64,000 nucleotides of DNA from Bradyrhizobium erythrophlei. GTDB lineage: Bacteria; Pseudomonadota; Alphaproteobacteria; Rhizobiales; Xanthobacteraceae. Positions within the stretch are counted from its first letter, which is position 1, and the number at the start of each line of letters is the position of its first letter. The stretch spans positions 9,120,652-9,184,651 of the forward strand of contig NZ_LT670818.1 of assembly GCF_900129505.1 (NCBI RefSeq), read 5' to 3'. Of the stretch, positions 57,789 to 64,000 are shown piece after piece. Both the position numbers and the translations under genes were made by a program. The notes beneath the pieces are model-generated. The model did no database searches, was not told the DNA's origin, and saw only the letters and a list, made by a program, of their open reading frames with translations.

Positions 57789-58165
57789 CGGTGGGGTTGG
57801 GGTGTCGGGCCCTGATGGCCACCGCGCCGGACAATCAAGCAGGCCGGTCCGGCGTACCGAGGCCATCGGTACCACGCCAGAAACGCCCCGCTCCCTAAGA
57901 GCCCGCAGCTTCTGCCGGTTCGTAACGCCGTCAACGCGGCCGTCGAACATCGTCATGCGCAGGTACGCGAGCTGTGGGAGGCCGTGCTCGACGGTATCGG
58001 CGTGCGCCGCGATCAGCCTGATGCGGAGCGGGCATAGCTGCAGCGCGGTCACTCCCAACAACGCGACCTCTCGCACATCACATTGTTGTTTGATGCAAAT
58101 CAACGCGCCGCTTCCGCATTGGTGTTCGAATGTTTTTCCGCTTCCAGCCTGACGGAGAGTGGATC
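57789..58165. other. Intergenic region with a FixK/FNR box, no firm gene
   Basis: About 375 bp. An open frame on the minus strand (57777-58103) reads MICIKQQCDVREVALLGV and goes on fairly protein-like to KLRALRERGVSGVVP, but it overlaps the reductase gene and has no ribosome site. It is not called. The clear signal is the FixK/FNR box at 58090-58103, and GGAGA at 58154 is the ribosome site of the CoA-transferase. Confidence 0.45.
58090..58103. promoter_or_regulatory. FixK/FNR-type box TTGATGCAAATCAA
   Basis: TTGAT (58090-58094), a 4-nt spacer, then ATCAA (58099-58103) is a perfect match to the FNR/FixK consensus TTGAT-N4-ATCAA. It is 62 bp before the ATG of the CoA-transferase alpha gene. 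A centre at -41.5 would put the transcript start near 58138, 28 nt before the start codon. This suggests activation under low oxygen by FixK2 or FnrN. Confidence 0.7.
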
Positions 58166-58813
58166 ATGAAGGTCGTTTCCCTAGAAGAAGCAGTCGGCGT
58201 GATCCCCGATGGCGCCAGCGTCATGATCGGCGGATTTATGGCGGTCGGGACACCGGAGCGTCTGCTCGACGAATTGGTCCGACAACACAAATCCAATCTT
58301 TACGTCATCGCCAACGACGCCGCGCTGCCAGGAAAGGGAATCGGCAAGCTGGTCGACGCGGGGCTGGTTACCCGCATGATCGCCAGCCACATCGGTCTCA
58401 ATCCCAAGGCGCAGCAGCTGATGATGGCGCAGAAGATGGCCATCGATCTGGTGCCGCAGGGAACGCTCGTCGAGCGGATCCGCGCCGGCGGCTGCGGACT
58501 GGGCGGTATTCTGACGCCGACCGGCGTCGGCACCACCGTCGAACAGGGCAAGCAGAGGATCGAAGTCGGCGGAAAAACCTATCTGTTGGAGACGGCCCTG
58601 CGTGCCGACTTCGCTTTGGTCCATTCGTTCCTGGCCGACTATCTTGGCAATCTTCAATATGCGCTGACGGCCCGCAACTTCAATCCGGTGATGGCAATGG
58701 CGGCAGATACCGTCATCGTCACCGCGGAGAACATCGTGCCTGTCGGGGTCATTGCGCCGGACCATGTCGTGACTCCCGGCCCGCTCGTGGATTACCTCAT
58801 CGCCAACGGGTGA
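58166..58813 (+). CDS. 3-oxoacid CoA-transferase, alpha subunit
   Basis: A 215-residue subunit of a family I CoA-transferase (acetoacetyl/succinyl type). Features are VSLEEAVGVIPDGASVMIGG at the start, GGFMAVGTPERLLDEL, and the C-terminal DHVVTPGPLVDYLIANG. The ATG at 58166 is preferred, with GGAGA upstream; an in-frame ATG 12 codons earlier is not supported. The beta gene follows after 4 nt. A FixK/FNR box is 62 bp upstream. Likely role is ketone-body or acid activation, for example for polyhydroxybutyrate turnover in microaerobic conditions. Confidence 0.9.
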   Translation: MKVVSLEEAVGVIPDGASVMIGGFMAVGTPERLLDELVRQHKSNLYVIANDAALPGKGIGKLVDAGLVTRMIASHIGLNPKAQQLMMAQKMAIDLVPQGTLVERIRAGGCGLGGILTPTGVGTTVEQGKQRIEVGGKTYLLETALRADFALVHSFLADYLGNLQYALTARNFNPVMAMAADTVIVTAENIVPVGVIAPDHVVTPGPLVDYLIANG

Positions 58814-58817
58814 AAAA

Positions 58818-59468
58818 ATGGACGCACAAACAATTATCGCCCGCCGCGTCGCGCTCGAACTCCGCTCGGGAATGCTCGTCAATCTCGGCATCGGCATTCC
58901 GACGCTGATCGCGAACTATGTTCCGGCCGACCTCAAGGTGTTCTTCCAGTCCGAAAATGGATTGATCGGCACCGGTCCTATTCCTGAACAGGGCATGGAG
59001 CATCCGCTACTGACCGATGCCGGCGGGCGCCCGATCAGCGCGCTTCCCGGCGCATGCTGCTTCGATAGCGCCATGTCGTTCGGCCTGATCCGCGGCGGCC
59101 ATGTCGATATGACCGTGCTGGGCGGGCTTCAGGTCGATAGCGGAGGCCAACTCGCCAACTGGACAATCCCGGGCAAGATGGTCCCGGGGATGGGCGGAGC
59201 GATGGATCTCGTGACCGGCGCCAAGCGCGTGATCGTCGCCATGCAGCACGCCGCCAAGGGAAAGTCGAAGATCGTCAAGAAGTGCAATCTGCCGCTGACA
59301 TCAGTCAGGGCGATCGACCTTGTCGTGACCGATATGGCGGTGATCGCGTTTCCTGAAGGACGCGCGACCCTGATGGAGACCGCGCCGGGCGTCAGCGTCG
59401 CAGACGTCGTCGCCAATACCGAGGCTGAGCTTGCCGTCCCGACCAAGGTGCCGGAAATGGCGATCTGA
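58818..59468 (+). CDS. 3-oxoacid CoA-transferase, beta subunit
   Basis: A 216-residue subunit. The catalytic glutamate is Glu46 in VFFQSENGLIGTG, where the thioester forms. LVNLGIGIPTLIANYVP at the start and GGQLANWTIPGKMVPGMGGA are family hallmarks. It partners the alpha subunit 4 nt upstream. The MaoC gene follows after 47 nt, and the combination fits short-chain acyl-CoA metabolism. Confidence 0.92.
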   Translation: MDAQTIIARRVALELRSGMLVNLGIGIPTLIANYVPADLKVFFQSENGLIGTGPIPEQGMEHPLLTDAGGRPISALPGACCFDSAMSFGLIRGGHVDMTVLGGLQVDSGGQLANWTIPGKMVPGMGGAMDLVTGAKRVIVAMQHAAKGKSKIVKKCNLPLTSVRAIDLVVTDMAVIAFPEGRATLMETAPGVSVADVVANTEAELAVPTKVPEMAI

Positions 59469-59515
59469 CCCGACATCCCGGCTCGCACACGAGTCAACCT
59501 CGAGGGTAGCACAAG

Positions 59516-59974
59516 ATGCGAGTGTTCAACGATTTCAGTGAACTCAAATCCGCAGTCGGTACCGAGGTCGGCGTCAGCGACTGGATCGAAATCACCCAGG
59601 ACCGCATCAATCAGTTCGCCGAGGCGACCGGCGACGAACAATGGATCCACGTCGACACCGAGCGCGCCGCGCGCGAGTCGCCCGGCGGGACTACGATCGC
59701 GCACGGACTGCTCTCGCTCTCGCTGATCCCGGTGTTCATTCGGTCGATTATCGGCGTGAAGGGGCTGAAGAATACGCTGAATTATGGCGCCAACAGAATT
59801 CGCTATCTCACACCGGTCCCGGCAGGCTCGCGCCTGCGAGCGCGCGTTACCGTTATGGAGGCCGAGGATGTGCCACCTGACGCCCTCCGCGTCACGTACA
59901 AGGTCACCATCGAACTGGAGGGCGGCAAGCGCCCCGCCTGTGTTGCGGAGGTGATCGGACAGCACTATCGCTGA
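59516..59974 (+). CDS. MaoC-family (R)-specific enoyl-CoA hydratase (NodN-like)
   Basis: A 152-residue hot-dog-fold enzyme. The hydratase motif with Asp and His is FAEATGDEQWIHVDTERA near residue 38, and GTTIAHGLLSLSLIPVF is the following conserved loop. This subgroup includes the rhizobial NodN. It probably hydrates a crotonyl-type CoA to the (R)-3-hydroxy form, linking to PHA. AGGGTAG lies 6-12 nt before the ATG. It is last in the small CoA-transferase transcript. Confidence 0.88.
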   Translation: MRVFNDFSELKSAVGTEVGVSDWIEITQDRINQFAEATGDEQWIHVDTERAARESPGGTTIAHGLLSLSLIPVFIRSIIGVKGLKNTLNYGANRIRYLTPVPAGSRLRARVTVMEAEDVPPDALRVTYKVTIELEGGKRPACVAEVIGQHYR

Positions 59975-60153
59975 ACAGCGCTGATTCGAGCGCTTCGACC
60001 GTTTTTCTCAGCCAACGATTTGCACTCAAGGGAGAGGCCGTCACAGGGGAAGTGGCGGCCTCCAGCTTTGGTGCTCTATGGGGGTCTCGAACACCAATAC
60101 CAGCTCGGGGACGGCTGGGTCATCAAAACGTAGGACTCGATCGGTCGCTAGTA

Positions 60154-60167
60154 TTGATCCAAATCAA
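60154..60167. promoter_or_regulatory. Second FixK/FNR-type box TTGATCCAAATCAA
   Basis: TTGAT (60154-60158), a 4-nt spacer, then ATCAA (60163-60167) is a perfect FNR/FixK consensus. It sits in the gap between the convergent MaoC gene (ends 59974) and GNAT gene (ends 60208), so no start codon of a recognised gene lies downstream. It may drive an unannotated small RNA or be a relic. Confidence 0.5.
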
Positions 60168-60207
60168 TCCGGCGCCGCTTCAAGCGATAAATCGCAGCCA
60201 GGCCGGC

Positions 60208-60729
60208 TTAGATCAACCGAAGCGTGACGTGCAAGCTCCCGGCGTCGCGTCTGGTGCTGACCGGCAGACCGCTTTTCCGGAAGACGTTCAACATCTGCCT
60301 GTTATCCGGCAGTACGTCCGCAATCAATTCCCGCAGGCCCGCCCGACGCGCGATCGCAACGAGATGGCGCGTGAGCGCCGTGCCGAGACCCTGACCCTGA
60401 TATTTGTCGACCACAGCGAATGCGACCTCGGCCTGTCCCGGGCTCACAACAATAAAACGCCCGCCACCGACAATCGTCGGTTTGCCATCTTCCTCCACCA
60501 CTGCGATCAGCGCAACGTGATTGACAAAATCCACATTGACGAAGAAGGCCGTCTCCTTCTCGCTGAACTCGCGTTTGACTGCAAAGAAGCGGCGGTAGAG
60601 CGAATCCGTCCCGATGCGGCCGACCGCCGCGATGAGATTATCCCGGTCTTCCGGTCGAAGGGCACGGATTTCGAACCGGCGCCCGTCTCGCATGGTCCCC
60701 ACTTCTGAATATTGCGAAACTTTGGACAT
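60208..60729 (-). CDS. GNAT-family N-acetyltransferase
   Basis: A 173-residue acetyltransferase. The acetyl-CoA-binding motif is VVDKYQGQGLGTALTRHLVA (Q/RxxGxG/A type) near residue 115, and FEIRALRPEDRDNLIAAVGR is the conserved N-terminal block. The ATG at 60729 was chosen; starts at 60693 and 60780 are alternatives, and the last would add a hydrophobic extension unlike the family. Its target is unknown. It begins 38 nt after the small exported protein gene on the same strand. Confidence 0.82.
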   Translation of the reverse strand: MSKVSQYSEVGTMRDGRRFEIRALRPEDRDNLIAAVGRIGTDSLYRRFFAVKREFSEKETAFFVNVDFVNHVALIAVVEEDGKPTIVGGGRFIVVSPGQAEVAFAVVDKYQGQGLGTALTRHLVAIARRAGLRELIADVLPDNRQMLNVFRKSGLPVSTRRDAGSLHVTLRLI

Positions 60730-60767
60730 GGCCAGCGGCCCCGCCAACGCCGCTATCACGATCAGTG

Positions 60768-61181
60768 CTAGAGAGCACATCTCGTATATTTTAGCGACAT
60801 CCCCGGGATATCCGGGAACAGCCTGTTCAGATTGTTGTCGTCGATGACCTTCAGGTTGAAACGAACGTTCTGGTTCATGATGCTCGTCGCGCAGGCCGCC
60901 CCTAAATCAAGATTATCGGCGTCCTGCTTTCTCGAGGTGATCGTGCATCGGGCGCTCTTTCCCCTGATCTTGTTCCCCTCAATGATGAAGCCTGAACCAA
61001 ACAGGTCCGACAGCTCGGCGAACACGACCTGGTTGCCTTTCTTGCTGAATACGCGGCTGCACAGATCCGCTTCCGTTGCCCATGCGCCTGAAAGTTCGAT
61101 AGCGCCGGCCCGGACCGGCAGCATCAGCGCCGCCCCGGACAGAACAGCGCCGAGGATTGCTAAACGAGGAAAGTCAAACAT
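60768..61181 (-). CDS. Small exported protein of unknown function
   Basis: A 137-residue protein with a signal peptide (MFDFPRLAILGAVLSGAALML, cleavage near AGA about residue 27). The mature part has four Cys (EADLCSRVF, SARCTITS, GAACATS, YTRCAL), consistent with two disulfides in the periplasm. AGGGAGA precedes the ATG at 61181. It follows the RND pump gene by 25 nt on the same strand, so they may be one transcript. No family was recognised. Confidence 0.65.
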   Translation of the reverse strand: MFDFPRLAILGAVLSGAALMLPVRAGAIELSGAWATEADLCSRVFSKKGNQVVFAELSDLFGSGFIIEGNKIRGKSARCTITSRKQDADNLDLGAACATSIMNQNVRFNLKVIDDNNLNRLFPDIPGMSLKYTRCAL

Positions 61182-61206
61182 TGCATTCTCCCTGGAGAGG
61201 TGACGC

Positions 61207-64000
61207 CTATTCCGCGGCAATATGTTCGGGTGGCTTCGGTTGCGGTTTCGTTGCAGCAGGCTGCCGCTCGGTCGCGGGACGTGCGCCGGGCCGAAGCCGT
61301 TCGCGAATGGCCTGGAACATCACGTACAACGGCGGGATTGCGAAAATGCCGATGAAGGACGCCAGGATCATGCCGCCGAACACCGGGGTACCGACGCCAC
61401 GCCGCGCCAGCTCTGAGGCACCTTGTGCCACCACCAGAGGATAGAGCCCCAGGATGAAGGCGAACGACGTCATCATCACCGGACGGAAGCGCAGGCGCGC
61501 GCCTTCGGCTGCGGCTTCCAGCAGAGGAATGCCGTGCTCGCGCTTTTCCTTGGCGAACTCGACGATCAGGATGCCGTTCTTGGCCGCAAGGCCGATCAGC
61601 ACGACCATGCCGATCTGGCCATAGAGGTCGAGCGTCAGCCCGCTCAGGACGATGGCGCCAAACGATCCGAGAATGCCGATCGCGACCGATAGCAGGACCG
61701 GAACCGGAATCGTCCAACTCTCATAGAGTGCGACCAGGAACAGATAGGCGAACAGCACCGCAAAGCCGAGAATGATGGCGGTCTTGCCCTCGGCCCGCTT
61801 TTCCTGAAATGCCGTGTCGGTCCACTCGCCGGTATAGCCGGGCGGCAGCGTCTTTGCCGCAACCTGCTCAAATGCTTTCAACGCCTGACCGGACGATACG
61901 CCGGGAGCGGGACCGCCCTGGATGGTTGCAGCGCGGAGGTTGTTATATCGGATCAATGCCGGCGGACCGACGACAACGCGCGTCTCTGCAAGGCTTCGCA
62001 GCGGGATCATCTTCCCTTCAGCGTTGCGCACATTGATGCGATAGATGTCGTCGATGCCCGACCTGTCGGCGGCCTCGGCCTGGACCTGCACCTGCCAGGT
62101 CCGGCCGAACAGATTCAGGTTGTTGATGAAGTAGCCGCCGAGCGATGCCTGCAGCGCCTGGAATACATCCTTTAGCTGGACACCGAGGATCTGCACCTTG
62201 TCGCGATCGATATCGAGATAGATCGATGGATTGGTCGCCGAGAACGTTGAGAATACCCCGCGCAGTTGCGGATCCTGGTTGGCCGCCACGATCACGCCGC
62301 GCAGGACCTGGGCGAGTTCCTTGGGATCGCCGCCCCGCAAATCCTCGAGCACATAAGTGAAGCCGCCGCCTGTTCCCAAACCGACGATCGGTGGCGGTGC
62401 CAGCGGCACCACGGTGCCACCCTGGATCTGGCGGAATTCAGTTCGCAGCCTCGCGATCACCTCTCGAACGCCGAGCTCGGGGCTCTTGCGTTCCTCGAAC
62501 GGCTTGAACGTCACGACCATAAAGCCGGCATTGGGCTGCGAAAAATTGTCGATGAAATTCAATCCAATAATGGAGGTGTATTCGGCAACGGCGGGATCTT
62601 CCTTCACCACGGCTTCGGCCTGGCGCATCACTTCGGACGTTCGTCCGACAGAGGCTCCGCCCGGCAACTGGACGACGACGAAGATCGCGCCCTGGTCATC
62701 CTCCGGCACAAACCCCGTCGGCGTTATCCTGGACAGGGCAACGGTCCCTGCCCCCGCCACCACGACCATCACCAGACCGATGATCGAGAAGCGCACCATC
62801 CGCGCAACGATGGCGCCATACCCGTCCCGCACCCAGTCGATCGAGCGCATCATCCAGCCGATGATGCCGCGCTTCGGTCCGTGGTGGGGCTTCAGCAGAA
62901 CGGCGCAAAGGGCCGGAGAAAGCGTCAGCGCGTTGATGGCGGAAAGCAGCATCGAAACCGCGACCGTCACCGCGAACTGGCGGAACAGTTCGCCGGAAAT
63001 GCCCGGGATGAACGCGATCGGCACGAAGACCGAGAGCAGCACCAGCGTAATCGCGATGATCGGCGCGGTGATTTCCGCCATGGCGCGTTTGCTCGCCTCG
63101 GCGGGCGACAATTCGGGATTCTCTTCCATCACCCGCTCGACATTCTCGACAACCACGATGGCGTCGTCGACGACGATGCCGATCGAAAGCACGATGGCGA
63201 GCAGCGAGACGGTGTTGGCGGAATAACCGACCGCCTTGAGCACAATGAACGTTCCGATCAGGCTCACGGGCACGGCAAGGGTCGGAATCAACGTTGCGCG
63301 GACATTGCCGAGGAACAGGAAGACCACCAGCACCACGAGAACAAAGGCTTCGAGCAGCGTCTTCTTCACTTCGTGCATGGTATCGGTCACGAAGATCGTC
63401 GGATCGTAGGTGATTTTCCAGGCCATATCCTCGGGAAAGCGCTTCTCGAACTCGGAAAGCTTCTTTCGCACCGCATTGACGGTGTCGATCGCGTTGCCGC
63501 CGGGCGACTGGTAGATCACCACCGCGGCCGCGTCCTGGCCGTTGAAACGCGTGTCGCGGTCGAGGTTGGCGGCGCCGAGTTCGAGCTTCGCCACGTCGCG
63601 CAATCGCAGTACCGAGCCATCCGGATTGGTCCGGATGACGATGTTGTCGAAATCCGCGACCGAGCTTAGCCGACCCTTGGTCTGGATGTTGAGCTGCAAC
63701 TGCTGATCGTTAAAGATCGGCCGTGCTCCGATGCGCCCTACCGCCGCCTGCACGTTCTGCGACTGAATGGCATTGATAATGTCGCTGACGGTGAGATTGA
63801 GCCCGGTCAGGCGCTCGGTCCTGACCCAGGCGCGCATGGCATAGTCCTGGGCCGCGAACAGGAACGCATCGCCGACGCCGGGTGTGCTCTTGATCGAATC
63901 CAGAAGATTGATGGTGACGTAATTCGACAGGAATAGCGGATCGTGGGTCTTCTTCGGTGAATAGACGGTGACGAAGGCAAGGATCGCGGTCGATTTTTTC
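61207..64000 (-). CDS. RND-family multidrug efflux pump inner-membrane subunit (5' part outside window)
   Basis: At least 931 codons of an AcrB/HAE1-type pump; the frame is still open at the window edge, so about the first 120-140 residues are missing. Typical sequence near the edge is [20 protein letters not shown] and [19 protein letters not shown]. Transmembrane segments with charged proton-relay residues ([20 protein letters not shown]) and two large periplasmic loops are visible. The C-terminus is Pro/Gln/Lys-rich and ends HIAAE. Membrane fusion and outer-membrane partners are probably encoded outside the window. Confidence 0.9.
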   Translation of the reverse strand, partial: KKSTAILAFVTVYSPKKTHDPLFLSNYVTINLLDSIKSTPGVGDAFLFAAQDYAMRAWVRTERLTGLNLTVSDIINAIQSQNVQAAVGRIGARPIFNDQQLQLNIQTKGRLSSVADFDNIVIRTNPDGSVLRLRDVAKLELGAANLDRDTRFNGQDAAAVVIYQSPGGNAIDTVNAVRKKLSEFEKRFPEDMAWKITYDPTIFVTDTMHEVKKTLLEAFVLVVLVVFLFLGNVRATLIPTLAVPVSLIGTFIVLKAVGYSANTVSLLAIVLSIGIVVDDAIVVVENVERVMEENPELSPAEASKRAMAEITAPIIAITLVLLSVFVPIAFIPGISGELFRQFAVTVAVSMLLSAINALTLSPALCAVLLKPHHGPKRGIIGWMMRSIDWVRDGYGAIVARMVRFSIIGLVMVVVAGAGTVALSRITPTGFVPEDDQGAIFVVVQLPGGASVGRTSEVMRQAEAVVKEDPAVAEYTSIIGLNFIDNFSQPNAGFMVVTFKPFEERKSPELGVREVIARLRTEFRQIQGGTVVPLAPPPIVGLGTGGGFTYVLEDLRGGDPKELAQVLRGVIVAANQDPQLRGVFSTFSATNPSIYLDIDRDKVQILGVQLKDVFQALQASLGGYFINNLNLFGRTWQVQVQAEAADRSGIDDIYRINVRNAEGKMIPLRSLAETRVVVGPPALIRYNNLRAATIQGGPAPGVSSGQALKAFEQVAAKTLPPGYTGEWTDTAFQEKRAEGKTAIILGFAVLFAYLFLVALYESWTIPVPVLLSVAIGILGSFGAIVLSGLTLDLYGQIGMVVLIGLAAKNGILIVEFAKEKREHGIPLLEAAAEGARLRFRPVMMTSFAFILGLYPLVVAQGASELARRGVGTPVFGGMILASFIGIFAIPPLYVMFQAIRERLRPGARPATERQPAATKPQPKPPEHIAAE

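Noticed and set aside
57777..58103. Minus-strand frame of 108 codons in the gap before the CoA-transferase
   Set aside because: It overlaps the reductase gene, lacks a ribosome site and was not recognised. It is noted in the gap entry only.
1..64000. CRISPR array, tRNA or rRNA genes
   Set aside because: No regular repeat-spacer series or recognisable cloverleaf or ribosomal sequence was found on reading. The only longer tandem arrays are the 15-bp triplet at 37896 and the protein-coding 132-bp repeats in the flotillin gene.

Overview
The window looks like a chromosomal segment of a high-GC alphaproteobacterium of the Bradyrhizobium/Rhodopseudomonas type. The evidence is the gene families themselves, secreted peptides that begin ADLP after cleavage, FixK/FNR-type boxes (TTGAT-N4-ATCAA), and short palindromic intergenic repeats of the kind common in that group. 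No rRNA, tRNA, CRISPR array or intact insertion sequence was seen. Species assignment is inference.

Region 1 (1-3543, +) is the end of a hydrogenase-4-like membrane complex (hyfF-hyfG-hyfI). Its large subunit has lost all four nickel-ligand cysteines, so it is probably an energy-converting-hydrogenase-related (Ehr) complex and not a hydrogenase. Region 2 (3562-5691) holds an XRE regulator divergent from a spermidine-synthase-like protein, with a palindrome between them, and two small hypothetical genes. Region 3 (6046-12859, +) is an amide-linked unit: amino-acid-type binding protein, fused permease-ATPase, formamidase/acetamidase, an AraC regulator fused to a second complete formamidase/acetamidase, and a RidA protein.

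Region 4 (12860-22223) is a patchwork: small secreted proteins, a carboxylesterase, an SDR fragment, an outer-membrane phenol-porin-like protein, a thiolase, a NodS-like methyltransferase and several intergenic repeats. Region 5 (22224-34339, -) is a seven-gene operon in the order OYE-type flavin/Fe-S reductase, diheme cytochrome c, 4-TM protein, diheme cytochrome c, large diheme cytochrome c, GMC oxidoreductase and membrane patatin. It looks like a periplasmic oxidation system for a hydrophobic alcohol, sterol, terpenoid or polymer, with cytochromes c as electron acceptors. It is followed by a 1.25-kb AT-richer gap.

Region 6 (35594-57788, +) is a 22-kb catabolic locus. It has a branched-chain-type ABC importer (binding protein, AraC regulator, LivH, LivM, LivG, and LivF fused to a Tm-1/UPF0261 domain), a TIM-barrel partner of Tm-1, a giant flotillin with 44-residue hendecad repeats, two SRPBCC proteins, a molybdenum hydroxylase (FAD, 2Fe-2S and a split Mo subunit) with CoxD/CoxE maturation factors, and then an amidohydrolase, an MBL lactonase, a gluconolactonase-isochorismatase fusion and a flavodoxin-fold reductase. 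The likely logic is import, Mo-dependent hydroxylation of an aromatic or N-heterocyclic substrate, and hydrolytic ring and side-chain processing.

Region 7 (58090-59974, +) is a CoA-transferase pair plus a MaoC hydratase behind a perfect FixK/FNR box. Region 8 (60208-64000, -) is a GNAT acetyltransferase, a small secreted protein and an RND efflux pump cut by the window edge.

The strongest candidates for undescribed biology are the AraC-formamidase fusion protein, the patatin/GMC/cytochrome/OYE operon, and the Tm-1/flotillin/split-molybdenum-hydroxylase operon.
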